Shown here: piece after piece, positions 21,911-30,862 of the stretch
Layout of the letters: each line of letters opens with the position of its first letter
Position numbering within the stretch: the stretch's first letter is position 1
Source of the DNA: Hyphomicrobiales bacterium
GTDB taxonomy: Bacteria; Pseudomonadota; Alphaproteobacteria; Rhizobiales; Rhizobiaceae
Length of the DNA stretch: 39,744 nucleotides
Assembly: GCA_900468065.1 (NCBI GenBank)
Contig: UBTA01000086.1
Span: 1-39,744 of the forward strand
Direction: 5' to 3'
Made by a program: the position numbers and the translations under genes
Notes under the pieces: model-generated
What the model saw: the letters and a program-made list of their open reading frames with translations, nothing else
What the model was told of the DNA's origin: nothing
Database searches by the model: none

Positions 21911-23812
21911 ATGAGCAAGAGTACGACATGGAGCGCACGGCTTCGCTATGAGTTCGATAAGAGCATGGCCGGGGGGGCAATCGCGCTGATCGGCTGGCTG
22001 ACGGTCATTTCGCTCATCGTCATCGTCATCGCCGGCGCATTTCTCGCCATCACCCAGATCGCACCGGAAGGTGGCGAGCCCGTCAGCTTCATCGAAGGCA
22101 CATGGGAATCCCTGATGCGAACCTTCGACGCCGGCACGATGGGTGGCGACACCGGTTGGGGTTTTCGCGGCGTATCCCTGTTCGTCACGCTGGCCGGCAT
22201 CTTCGTGTTCTCGGCCCTGATCGGCGTGCTCAGTTCCGGCCTGGAAAACAAGCTTGATGAACTGCGCAAGGGCCGCTCTCAGGTGCTGGAAAACGACCAC
22301 ACGATCATCCTCAACTGGTCGCCCTCGATCTTCGACGTCATTTCCGAACTGGTCATCGCCAATACCAGCCGCAAGAAGCCGCGCATCGTCATCATGGCCA
22401 GCAAGGACAAGGTGGAGATGGAGGACGAGATCGCCACCAAGGTGGCCGACCTCAAGAACACCAAGATCATCTGCCGTAGCGGCGATCCGACCGACCTCTA
22501 TGATCTGAACATCGTCAATCCGGAAACCTCGCGCTCCGTCATCGTGCTATCGCCCGAAGGTGACGACCCAGACTCACAGGTAATCAAAAGCGTGCTGGCG
22601 CTGGTGAACGCCCCCGGCCGCCGCGCAAAGCCCTACCAGATCGCCGCAGAAATCCGCGACAGCAAGAACGCCGAAGTTGCCCGCATCGTCGGCGGCAAGG
22701 AGCTGCAGCTGATCTTGGCCGACGACCTGATTTCCCGCATCGTCGTGCATTCCAGCCGCCAGTCGGGCCTCAGCGCCGTCTATTCCGAACTTCTCGATTT
22801 CGACGGCTGCGAGATCTACACGCTGGAACAGCCTGACATCACCGGCAAGAGCTTTGCGGCAGCCGTGATGGCCTACGAAACATCGACACTGATCGGCCTT
22901 TGCGAGGAGGACGGCAAGGTGCATCTCAATCCACCGCCGGGCCGTATCTTCAAGCCGGGCGAACGTGCCGTCATCATCGCCGAGGACGATGCCGCGATCA
23001 AATCCGGCGGCAACGACATCCATATCGAGAAGGACGCCATCCTTCCGGCGGAGGTGCGCGAGCAAGGGCCTGAACGGACGCTGTTGCTTGGCTGGAACCG
23101 GCGTGGGCCGATCATCACCTTCGAACTGTCGCGTTACGTCGCGCCCGGTTCGCTACTGACGATTGCGGCCGATACGCCGGAGATTGAGGATGAAATCGAA
23201 GCCCTCAAGGTCGCCAACGGCAACATGGCCGTCGATTACCGCGTCATCGACACCAGCAATCGCGCCGAGCTCGATGCGCTGGACATTCCAAGTTACGATC
23301 ACGTGCTCGTTCTCGGCTACAGCGACCATATGGCGCCGCAGCCCGCCGACACCCGCACGCTGGTCACCCTGTTGCAGCTGCGCAAGATCGCCGAACAGGC
23401 AGGCCGCCATATCAGTGTCGTCAGCGAGATGACCGACGTGCGCAACCGGGAACTCGCGGAAGTCACCCGCGCCGACGATTTCGTCGTCAGCAACAAACTG
23501 GTCAGCCTGATGCTGGCACAGGCTTCCGAAAACGAGCGGATGGCTGCAATCTTCGACGAACTTCTCGATGAGGACGGGTCGGAAATCTACATGCGCCCGG
23601 TCAGCGACTATGTCGCCATCGACGAGCCGGTCACATTCTACACGATCTGCCTTGCCGCCCTGCGGCGCGGCGAGGTGGCGATCGGCTACCGCCGCCAGCG
23701 CAACGAGGGCCCGGACCAGCGCCGGCTTGGTGGCGTCACGGTCAATCCGTCGAAATCCGAGAAGCTGCTCTATAGCGCGGCCGACCGCGTCATCGTGCTG
23801 GCAAAGGATTGA
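21911..23812 (+). CDS. CASTOR/POLLUX-like ion channel
   Basis: The 633-aa product has two membrane helices (about 23-46 and 87-108) flanking a pore loop with TFDAGTMGGDTGW (71-83), resembling the atypical filter of the CASTOR/POLLUX family rather than TVGYG. The cytoplasmic part has tandem RCK/Rossmann-like units: VLENDHTIILNWSPSIFDVI near 125, IICRSGDPTDLYDL, then a second set near TLLLGWNRRGPIITFE and TLVTLLQLRKIAEQ. Plant CASTOR and POLLUX are nuclear-envelope channels needed for root symbiosis; bacterial relatives are ion channels of unsettled selectivity and role. Start at ATG 21911. It stands alone with its own terminator. Confidence 0.85.
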   Translation: MSKSTTWSARLRYEFDKSMAGGAIALIGWLTVISLIVIVIAGAFLAITQIAPEGGEPVSFIEGTWESLMRTFDAGTMGGDTGWGFRGVSLFVTLAGIFVFSALIGVLSSGLENKLDELRKGRSQVLENDHTIILNWSPSIFDVISELVIANTSRKKPRIVIMASKDKVEMEDEIATKVADLKNTKIICRSGDPTDLYDLNIVNPETSRSVIVLSPEGDDPDSQVIKSVLALVNAPGRRAKPYQIAAEIRDSKNAEVARIVGGKELQLILADDLISRIVVHSSRQSGLSAVYSELLDFDGCEIYTLEQPDITGKSFAAAVMAYETSTLIGLCEEDGKVHLNPPPGRIFKPGERAVIIAEDDAAIKSGGNDIHIEKDAILPAEVREQGPERTLLLGWNRRGPIITFELSRYVAPGSLLTIAADTPEIEDEIEALKVANGNMAVDYRVIDTSNRAELDALDIPSYDHVLVLGYSDHMAPQPADTRTLVTLLQLRKIAEQAGRHISVVSEMTDVRNRELAEVTRADDFVVSNKLVSLMLAQASENERMAAIFDELLDEDGSEIYMRPVSDYVAIDEPVTFYTICLAALRRGEVAIGYRRQRNEGPDQRRLGGVTVNPSKSEKLLYSAADRVIVLAKD

Positions 23813-23829
23813 ACGAAGGCTGCAAAATC

Positions 23830-23860
23830 GGGGTGGCCACCGGGCCGCCCCTTTCCTTTT
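23830..23860 (+). terminator. Rho-independent terminator of the channel gene
   Basis: GGGGTGGC (23830-23837) pairs with GCCGCCCC (23844-23851), with one G-T wobble, around a six-base loop. It is followed by TTTCCTTTT. It lies 18 bp after the channel stop codon and before the aldo/keto reductase gene on the same strand. Confidence 0.75.
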
Positions 23861-23913
23861 GATGGCCCGCGACTAGCTTAGGCTGCGCACGTCAAGCGAA
23901 TCGGGACATCATC

Positions 23914-24963
23914 ATGGAATATCGTCTTCTCGGCCGCTCCGGCCTCAAGGTTTCGACATTGACCATTGGCACCATGACCTTTGGCGGCAAGGGCTGGGCC
24001 AAGACCGTCGGCGACCTCGGCGTCAATGAGGCCAAGAAACTTGTCGACATGTCTCTCGACGCCGGCGTCAACCTGATTGATACGGCGGATGTCTATTCGC
24101 AGGGCGTGTCCGAGGAAATCGTCGGCGAGATCATTGGCGGCAAGCGCAAGGATGGCGTCCTGATCGCAACCAAGGCCCGCTTCCCGATGGGCGATGGTCC
24201 GAACGATGCGGGGTCCTCGCGCCATCACCTCATCCGCGCCTGCGAGGCGAGTCTGAAGCGCCTGAAGACCGATGTCATCGACCTCTACCAGCTGCATGAA
24301 TGGGATGGCCAGACACCGCTGGAAGAGACGATGGAAGCGCTTGATATGCTCGTGCGCCAGGGCAAGGTCCGCTATATCGGCTGCTCGAATTTTTCCGGCT
24401 GGCACATCATGAAGGCGCTCGGCATCAGCGCCGCCGAACATCGCCAGCGCTTCGTCAGCCAGCAGATCCATTACACGCTGGAAGCCCGCGAGGCCGAATA
24501 CGAGCTTTTGCCGATCTCCATAGATCAGGGTCTTGGCGTACTCGTCTGGAGCCCGCTGGCCGGCGGCCTGCTTTCCGGCAAGCACCGGCGCAACAAGACG
24601 GCGGAAGGCTCGCGGCAGCTGGCCGGCTGGGACGAGCCGCCGATCCGCGATGAAGACCGCCTCTGGAACATCGTCGATACCCTCGTCGAGATCGCCGAAA
24701 GCCGCAATGTCTCCGGAGCCCAGGTGGCGCTGGCCTGGCTGATCGGCCGCAAGGCCGTCACCTCCGTCATTATCGGCGGCCGTACCAAAGCACAGTTCAA
24801 GGACAATCTCGCCAGCGCCGAACTGGTCCTGACGGCCGAAGAGCGCCAGCGTCTCGACGACGTCAGCGCGCCGCCGATCCTCTACCCCTACTGGCATCAG
24901 GTCCGCACAGCCAAGGACCGGCTGGGAGAAGCCGACCTGTCGCTGCTCGGGCCGCATACATAG
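23914..24963 (+). CDS. Aldo/keto reductase
   Basis: The 349-aa product is a full-length AKR (TIM barrel, NADPH-dependent carbonyl reduction). It has GRSGLKVSTLTIGTMTFGG at the N-terminus, NLIDTADVYSQGVSEEIVGE with the catalytic Asp and Tyr, LIATKARFPMG with the catalytic Lys, DVIDLYQLHEWD with the His, GCSNFSGW, and the cofactor-binding VTSVIIGGRTKAQFKDNL near the C-terminus. The substrate is unknown; it resembles the YajO/general stress AKR group. The reductase and the truncated VapC fragment converge with a 9-bp gap. Confidence 0.88.
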   Translation: MEYRLLGRSGLKVSTLTIGTMTFGGKGWAKTVGDLGVNEAKKLVDMSLDAGVNLIDTADVYSQGVSEEIVGEIIGGKRKDGVLIATKARFPMGDGPNDAGSSRHHLIRACEASLKRLKTDVIDLYQLHEWDGQTPLEETMEALDMLVRQGKVRYIGCSNFSGWHIMKALGISAAEHRQRFVSQQIHYTLEAREAEYELLPISIDQGLGVLVWSPLAGGLLSGKHRRNKTAEGSRQLAGWDEPPIRDEDRLWNIVDTLVEIAESRNVSGAQVALAWLIGRKAVTSVIIGGRTKAQFKDNLASAELVLTAEERQRLDDVSAPPILYPYWHQVRTAKDRLGEADLSLLGPHT

Positions 24964-24972
24964 GCGGAACGG

Positions 24973-25281
24973 CTATCGAAACTCGAATGGATTGAGGACC
25001 GCGACAGGAAAGTGCTCGAAATCCCCGACATTTCGCGTAACCACCGTCAGACCGTGAACAATTGCCGTGGCAGCGATCATAGCGTCAACAATCAGATGCG
25101 GCGCCTGCCGGTGCATGGGTTTCGCCCAGGCGATCATGCATGGCCCGTCCAGTGGCAAAACGCTGGTGCTGTCCATCATCTGACCAAGCCAAGTTTCGAT
25201 TGTCCGGGCTCGCTCCCCGTCCTGTTCGCGGGTTGTTTCAATGCCACGCTGAATTTCGCCGATGGTGACGGCGGAATACAT
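24973..25281 (-). pseudogene. VapC-type PIN toxin, N-terminus missing
   Basis: The 102-residue frame starts MYSAVTIGEIQRGIETTREQ, which corresponds to the middle of a typical FitB/VapC protein (LSAVTIGEI.RGI). It goes on to HLIVDAMIAATAIVHGLTVV and TRNVGDFEHFPVAVLNPF with the later PIN acidic residues. The first 35-40 residues, with the essential LLDTN Asp, are absent, and no antitoxin gene (VapB/Phd) is upstream. Instead the Lrp gene ends 7 bp before the ATG. An upstream TGA in the same frame confirms the truncation. It is most likely an inactive remnant. Confidence 0.75.
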
Positions 25282-25288
25282 GCACTTA

Positions 25289-25705
25289 TCAAATCGTCGT
25301 CAGCAATAGGCTCGTTTCCGACTTGGACACGCCTTCGAGCGCCCGGACATGGCGCAGGACACGATCGAACTCGGCAAGATTTTCGGTCTCGATTTCGGCC
25401 ACGAGGTCCCAGGCGCCGTTGGTTGTATGCAAGGCGCGAATTTCCGGGATGCCGCGCAGCACCTTGACCACCGAGATGGTTTTCTGACCGGTAATTTCAA
25501 TCAGCATGACGGCGCGAACGGCATGAGGGTCCTCCGCTGCGGCGATCCGCACGGTGAAGCCGGCGATGACGCCATCGGCGGTCAGCCGGTCGATCCGGTT
25601 TTGCACCGTTCCACGCGATATTTTCAAGAGTTCTGCCAGTTTCGAAATCGAGGCCCGGCCATCGGTTCTCAGAATTGCCAGCAAACGCCGGTCGGTATTG
25701 TCCAT
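25289..25705 (-). CDS. Lrp/AsnC-family transcriptional regulator
   Basis: The 138-aa product has an N-terminal HTH (MDNTDRRLLAILRTDGRASI, SKLAELLKISRGTVQNRIDR) and a C-terminal RAM/AsnC ligand domain (VMLIEITGQKTISVVKVLRG, VSKSETSLLLTTI). Lrp-type proteins form octamers and sense amino acids. It is divergent from the RocB-like peptidase gene with a shared 160-bp promoter region containing a TTTGCT/AGCAAA inverted repeat, so it probably regulates that gene, perhaps in response to arginine or ornithine. The fusion of its 3' side to a VapC remnant shows a past deletion. Confidence 0.88.
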   Translation of the reverse strand: MDNTDRRLLAILRTDGRASISKLAELLKISRGTVQNRIDRLTADGVIAGFTVRIAAAEDPHAVRAVMLIEITGQKTISVVKVLRGIPEIRALHTTNGAWDLVAEIETENLAEFDRVLRHVRALEGVSKSETSLLLTTI

Positions 25706-25744
25706 GATAAGCGGCCTCTGATCATTACGCCAACATACCCTGTC

Positions 25745-25770
25745 ATTTTGCTCAAAATATCAAGCAAATT
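25745..25770. promoter_or_regulatory. Inverted repeat, candidate Lrp operator
   Basis: TTTGCT (25747-25752) and AGCAAA (25763-25768) form an inverted repeat with 10 A/T-rich bases between, in the divergent region of the Lrp and RocB-like genes. The length and AT-rich core match typical Lrp/AsnC binding sites. Binding is inferred. Confidence 0.45.
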
Positions 25771-25865
25771 TCCATAAAATTGCCATTTCGCTTTATGCGG
25801 CCGCTCGGTAGAGTTCGCCAGCCTCATCACGGAGGCTCAATCGAATCGCGAGAGGATCGCCCGAA

Positions 25866-27536
25866 ATGCCGTCTGCCGACCGTCCATCTCTTCGCAATTC
25901 CCTGTCGCGCACCGGCGAGCTTTCCATCGAAATGACCCGGTGGCCAAGTGTCACGGAAAGCGATGGCGAAGCCGCATTCTCAGGCCGTTTGATGGAACTT
26001 CTCGGCGGTACGCCCTATTTCCACCGGCACCCGGAAAACCTGCTGGCACTCGATAGCCACGGTACGCCCGCCCGGCAGAACGTTTTGGCGCTGGTGCGTG
26101 GCAAGGGCCGGCGTTGCCTGGTTCTGGCGGGGCATTTCGATACCGTCTCGATCGCCAATTACAGTTCGCTGGTGTCGCTTGCCTGCGAGCCGGAGGCCTT
26201 GACCCAGGCACTGATCGAGGAACTCACGGCCAAAACCCGCAATCCTGCCGAAGACAAGGCGCTTGCAGACTTGATGACCGGCAATTTTCTCGCTGGCCGC
26301 GGGCTGCTCGACATGAAGAGCGGCCTTGCCGCCGGCATCGCCGCACTGGAGCATTTTGCCGAACTCGACGAGCCGCCCGGCAACCTTTTGTTCGTCGCGA
26401 CGCCGGATGAAGAAAACCGCTCGCGCGGCATGCGCGCCTTGCGCGACGCCCTGCCCGGCATCGCCAAGACATTCGACCTCGACATTATCGGCGGCATCAA
26501 TCTCGATGCCAGCGGCGATGATGGCGATGGCGAGGAAGGCCGCGCCGTCTATCTCGGCTCCGTCGGCAAATTCTCGCCATTCGCCTTCGTTGCCGGCCGC
26601 CCCACCCATGCCGGTTATGCCTTCGACGGCGTCAGTGCCCATTTGATCGGTGCCGAGATCATGCGCGCCATGGAGATGAACAGCACTCTCTGTGACGAGG
26701 CGCATGGCGAGGTTTCGCCGGCACCGGTCTGCCTCGAAGCCAAGGATGTGCGTCACGGCTACGAGGTGACGACGCCGGCCCATGTCTGGCTGTCGTTCAA
26801 CTGGCTGACACACAGACGCACACCGGAAGATGTTCTGACCGAATTTCGCGCGCTTGCCGCGGCGGCCATGCGAACGGCGCTGGATGCCCAGACAAAGAAT
26901 GCAAAAGCCTTCTTTGAACGTCAGGGTTCAGGCCGCGCAGAAACCCATGAGGGACAGGTTCTCACCTACGCCGAACTGCACGCGCTTGCTGTCTCGCATG
27001 GCGGGCAGGCGGCGGCCGGCAGGCTGAAAACGCTCGATCAATCCCTGTCCGGCGGCGAAGACCCGCTATCGATCACCCGCCAGATCGTTGCGGCGACGCT
27101 TGCCGAGGCTGGTCTCGAAGGTCCGCTTGTCATCGTCGGCTTCTCGACACTGCACTATCCGCGCGTGCATCTGGACAGCGCCGGAGATAAGGGAAAAACC
27201 TTCGAACGCAACATGATGGCCGCCGCCGAAATATGTGCGAAACGGCATGGGACAAACATCAAGGCAAAGCAGTTCTTCGCCGGCATTTCGGATATGAGCT
27301 TTTTCGGACATCGCCCGGCGGCAGGACAGACGCAGCTTCTGTCCCAAAACACCCCCTGCTCGGCTTTCGTCGATCAAGCACCGGACGGACTGCTGTCCTA
27401 TCCGGTGGTCAATATCGGCCCCTGGGGGCGCGACTACCATCAGAAATGGGAACGCGTCCACATGCCCTATACGTTCGAGGTGTTGCCCGACGTGATCTAC
27501 GAGGCGGCTCTCGCCTGCCTCGCAGATGAAGGTTAA
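25866..27536 (+). CDS. RocB-like M20 family peptidase
   Basis: The 556-aa product matches the RocB group of M20 metallopeptidases. It has VLAGHFDTVSIANYSSL with a metal-binding His-x-Asp, AGRGLLDMKSGLAAGIAALE with the bridging Asp, and VATPDEENRSRGMRAL with the Glu-Glu base and ligand. Late residues GISDMSFFGHRP and NIGPWGRDYHQKWERVHMPY supply further ligands. RocB is linked to arginine utilisation in Bacillus but its reaction is not firmly known. AGAGGA precedes the ATG by about 10 bases. It is divergent from an Lrp regulator, which fits amino-acid control. Cytoplasmic. Confidence 0.82.
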   Translation: MPSADRPSLRNSLSRTGELSIEMTRWPSVTESDGEAAFSGRLMELLGGTPYFHRHPENLLALDSHGTPARQNVLALVRGKGRRCLVLAGHFDTVSIANYSSLVSLACEPEALTQALIEELTAKTRNPAEDKALADLMTGNFLAGRGLLDMKSGLAAGIAALEHFAELDEPPGNLLFVATPDEENRSRGMRALRDALPGIAKTFDLDIIGGINLDASGDDGDGEEGRAVYLGSVGKFSPFAFVAGRPTHAGYAFDGVSAHLIGAEIMRAMEMNSTLCDEAHGEVSPAPVCLEAKDVRHGYEVTTPAHVWLSFNWLTHRRTPEDVLTEFRALAAAAMRTALDAQTKNAKAFFERQGSGRAETHEGQVLTYAELHALAVSHGGQAAAGRLKTLDQSLSGGEDPLSITRQIVAATLAEAGLEGPLVIVGFSTLHYPRVHLDSAGDKGKTFERNMMAAAEICAKRHGTNIKAKQFFAGISDMSFFGHRPAAGQTQLLSQNTPCSAFVDQAPDGLLSYPVVNIGPWGRDYHQKWERVHMPYTFEVLPDVIYEAALACLADEG

Positions 27537-27822
27537 ACAACCGCAGAAGATTCGCGACGGGCAGGCCACCGAGGCAGCAGCCTGCTCGTCCAGCATGGGC
27601 GCATCACGCTCAGAGAAACTTGATAAACTGAAATCGGCATTACAGGCCGCGCAAAGCCACCTACCATATCTGCCTCATGGAAGTTGGCATGCGCGCAACA
27701 CTTTTTTTTAACTATTCTTCCGGCGAGGATGTGTTTCCGGTTGTAATTTCAACCTATCATTAGGACTCGTATTATACATCTCAGCAGCCTTGGTACTACG
27801 CCAAATTGCGGAGAGTTTCAGT

Positions 27823-29442
27823 ATGCTCAATCTGTGGAAATCAGATCAATCCGAACCAACACGTCCATATTGGATGATCTGGGCTGCAATTTTTGCAATC
27901 ACCATCCTGAACATCGCCGTGAAGATCGTCGACGAAGACCCGAAGCTGATCCTTTACGGATTCCCACCCTTTTTCTTGATCCTGCTCGCTCTGGGCTTTG
28001 GCCGCCGATTTGCAAACGGACAGCCGACCAAGGGATGGTGGCTTCCGCTTATCCCATTAGCGATGCTGATGATCTGGTGCGTTTTCATCCAGGTTTTCGG
28101 CCACTTTTCCCTCGCACCCATTCTGTTTCATTTTCAGTATGAGATGGAATCAAACGGCGTCATGAGCTCGGTTGCTCTTCAGGTCGCGATGGAATTGCTT
28201 CCTTTCCCCTTACTTTTTTTCTGCTGGCGGCGGGCTGCGCGTGGTCATCGGCGAATGCAGACATTTGGGGGTCTGTTGGCCGTTCCACTTCTTGTATTCA
28301 ATCCCTTTACCTTCGGCATTGGCAATCACGTGATGCGCGCTTACGCCTCCGATCAATTGGACCTCACACGCCATTTCAGCGATCCATCGGTGGCAATGAA
28401 GCCGCAAGACCTGCAACCGAATCTAATCCATATCTATCTGGAAAGTACTGAACGAACCCTTTGGGATGAGAGCCTATTTGGAAAGACTGCTGCGCCTTTG
28501 AAGCGTCTGGAATCTCATGGGTTCTCAGCGACCGGCATCGCTGAATCGGAAAAAACAAACTGGACGCTCGCCGGCCATATCGCCAGCAATTGTGGTACGC
28601 CTCTGCTCGGCTTAGGCACGACCGGCCGCCATGACTTCGCCCACGTCAACGCCCTGCTACCAGAGGCAGTGTGCCTCAGCGATATTCTCGCGCGCGATGG
28701 CTATGCGCTGACATTCATGAAGGGCGCAATGCTGGAGTTTGCCGGAACCGATGGCTTTGTGGCCGCCCACGGCTATCACAAGGGTATTGGATACGGAGAA
28801 ATCGGTGCAAATTATCCATCTCCCGTCACCGCATTCGGAACGCGGGTCAATCCATGGGGAATCGACGACGAGGATCTATTCGATGCCGCATTCAAGGAAA
28901 TCACTGCTCTTTCTAGCGGCAAAAAACCCTTTAGCTTAACGATGACGACAATTGGCGGGCATAGCCCTCAAGGCTTCATCTCCCGCAGTTGTCTCGCCGA
29001 TGCCGACGTCATGTCGCTTCCAAATCGAACACTGCAAGCTTTCTACTGCACGAACAAGCTCGCGGAGGCTTTCATCGGCAAGGTGGCCAAGGCTGGCCTT
29101 CTCAAGAATACCCTTGTCGTTGTACAGAGCGACCATCTTGCCATGCGAAACCAGATTTTCTGTCAGTTGAAGAGCAAGGAACGTAGAAATACCTTTATTA
29201 TCTTGAAAGACGGGCTCTCTCCGAGTTTGAGTGCAACCGCAGCGACAATGGTCGATACCTACCCGACGATTCTCGAGGCTCTCGGCTACATGCTTCCGGA
29301 TAGAAAGGCAGGACTCGGTGTCTCGCTTCTGTCAAGCCACACCACACTTGCCGGTCAAGTGGGCCTCGACCGGCTGAATGACGCAATTCTGTCCGATCAA
29401 GCCTTGCGTGACAAATTGTGGGGTATCGAATCCGGCTCATAG
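27823..29442 (+). CDS. Membrane phosphoglycerol transferase-like protein (OpgB/CgmB type)
   Basis: The 539-aa product has an N-terminal membrane domain of about five helices (residues 15-180) and a sulphatase/alkaline-phosphatase-fold domain with NLIHIYLESTERTLWDESLF, SEKTNWTLAGHIASNC with the probable Thr nucleophile, and VVVQSDHLAMRNQIFCQLKS with Asp-His metal ligands. This is the architecture of LtaS/OpgB enzymes. In rhizobia the OpgB-like CgmB adds phosphoglycerol to periplasmic cyclic beta-glucan; that is the likely role, though other anionic glycans are possible. GGAG precedes the ATG at 27823 by about 9 bases. The 286 bp upstream contain no gene that I can support. Its base use is more A/T-rich than neighbours. 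Confidence 0.7.
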   Translation: MLNLWKSDQSEPTRPYWMIWAAIFAITILNIAVKIVDEDPKLILYGFPPFFLILLALGFGRRFANGQPTKGWWLPLIPLAMLMIWCVFIQVFGHFSLAPILFHFQYEMESNGVMSSVALQVAMELLPFPLLFFCWRRAARGHRRMQTFGGLLAVPLLVFNPFTFGIGNHVMRAYASDQLDLTRHFSDPSVAMKPQDLQPNLIHIYLESTERTLWDESLFGKTAAPLKRLESHGFSATGIAESEKTNWTLAGHIASNCGTPLLGLGTTGRHDFAHVNALLPEAVCLSDILARDGYALTFMKGAMLEFAGTDGFVAAHGYHKGIGYGEIGANYPSPVTAFGTRVNPWGIDDEDLFDAAFKEITALSSGKKPFSLTMTTIGGHSPQGFISRSCLADADVMSLPNRTLQAFYCTNKLAEAFIGKVAKAGLLKNTLVVVQSDHLAMRNQIFCQLKSKERRNTFIILKDGLSPSLSATAATMVDTYPTILEALGYMLPDRKAGLGVSLLSSHTTLAGQVGLDRLNDAILSDQALRDKLWGIESGS

Positions 29443-29530
29443 AAGGGCCGCGCGGCTAAAAAAGGTCACGCGACGGCTTTTAGTTGTTTATCCGATATCC
29501 AGCCTCAACAGGCCGCAACGCCTCTGATGA

Positions 29531-30760
29531 CTAGGCCGCAATCGCTGCCGCTTCCTGGCTGATCAGGTGACCGAGGCGGGAAATACCCTCCTTGATCATC
29601 GCCTCGTCGGCGCAGGAGAAGCTGACTCGGAGCGTATTGGCGCCGGAACCATCGGCGAAGAACGCCTTGCCCGGCACGAACGCGACCTTTGCTGTCACCA
29701 GCGACTTGGCGAGCAGATCGGCTCCGTCCATGCCGGCAGGTAGGGTCAGCCAGACGAACATGCCGCCTTCCGGAACGGTCCAGCTGACGCCCTTCGGCAT
29801 ATATTTCCCGAGCGCTGCCAGCATGGCATCGCGCCGCTTGCTGTAGACGGCGCGGATCTTGTTGACCTGCGCATCGAAACCGCGCTCGGCGACATGGCAG
29901 ATGGCCATCTGGTTGATGGTCGACGAATGCAGGTCGGCCGCCTGCTTCATCAATACCAGCTTGCGGATGATCGGCATGGCCGCAACCACGAAACCAACGC
30001 GAAGGCCGGGCGCCAAAGTCTTGGAGAAGCTGCCGCAATAGATCGTCCGCGCCTCGTTGATCGAGCCCTTACGGGCGATTTCCAGCGCCAGCATCGGCGG
30101 AACGGCCTCGCCATCGTAACGCAGCGACTGATAGGCGGCGTCCTCGATCACGGCGATATCGAGTTCGTCGGCCAGATCGAGAACCTTTTCGCGTGCGGCG
30201 AGATCGAGCGTTTCGCCGGTCGGATTGGCGAATTCAGCCGACATATAGGCGAACTTCACCCGGCCGCCCGCTTCCGCCGCGACATCGCGATAGGTCTGCG
30301 GCGTGCGGTTGCCGGCAGGCGACAACTGATCATAGGAGGGCTCATAGGCATTGAAGGCCTGCAGTGCGCCAAGATAGGTCGGCCAGGTCACCAGAGCCGT
30401 ATCGTTGGGCGACAGGAACAGTTTTCCGAGATAATCGAGCGCCTGCTGCGAGCCCGACGTGATCAGGATGTTTTCCGGTTCGCACGGGATGCCGATGGCG
30501 GCCATACGGCCGGCAAGCCATTGGCGCAACGGCAGATAACCTTCGCTGACCGAATATTGCAGCGCGGCACTCACCGTCGGGCCGCCGAAGATGTCGGCAT
30601 AGGCCGCCTTGAATTCCTCATCCGGAAACAGCGCCGGATCCGGAATGCCACCGGCAAACGAGATGATGTCTGGGCGATCCAAAAGTTTCAGCAGTTCGCG
30701 GATTTCCGAGGCGCGCATCCGTGAAGACCGCGTCGCGAAGATATTTTCCCAATCGAGCAT
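29531..30760 (-). CDS. PLP-dependent aminotransferase (class I/II, 2-aminoadipate-type)
   Basis: The 409-aa product shows the fold-type I landmarks: ISFAGGIPDPALFPDEEFKA near the start, ILITSGSQQALDYLGKLFLS, EFANPTGETLDLAAREKVLD, IAVIEDAAYQSLRYDG (PLP pyridine Asp), and YCGSFSKTLAPGLRVGFVVA with the Schiff-base Lys. It ends with LRVSFSCADEAMIKEGI, the carboxylate-binding Arg. The subgroup is that of LysN/2-aminoadipate and broad-range transaminases related to MocR C-terminal domains, but with no HTH here. Amino donor and acceptor are unknown. GAGGAAAC lies before the ATG. Confidence 0.85.
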   Translation of the reverse strand: MLDWENIFATRSSRMRASEIRELLKLLDRPDIISFAGGIPDPALFPDEEFKAAYADIFGGPTVSAALQYSVSEGYLPLRQWLAGRMAAIGIPCEPENILITSGSQQALDYLGKLFLSPNDTALVTWPTYLGALQAFNAYEPSYDQLSPAGNRTPQTYRDVAAEAGGRVKFAYMSAEFANPTGETLDLAAREKVLDLADELDIAVIEDAAYQSLRYDGEAVPPMLALEIARKGSINEARTIYCGSFSKTLAPGLRVGFVVAAMPIIRKLVLMKQAADLHSSTINQMAICHVAERGFDAQVNKIRAVYSKRRDAMLAALGKYMPKGVSWTVPEGGMFVWLTLPAGMDGADLLAKSLVTAKVAFVPGKAFFADGSGANTLRVSFSCADEAMIKEGISRLGHLISQEAAAIAA

Positions 30761-30862
30761 GGACGTTTCCTCAGATTATGCTTTTTCTGGAGCACATCAC
30801 GCCGCGCTTATTAAGTCAATAATACTGACCTATACTTTGGTGCGAAGATGCATTTTCCGCCA

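Noticed and set aside
27537..27822. Possible small gene between the RocB-like and OpgB-like genes (38-codon ATG frame at 27597)
   Set aside because: No ribosome binding site and no protein-like pattern; more likely a 3' and promoter region.
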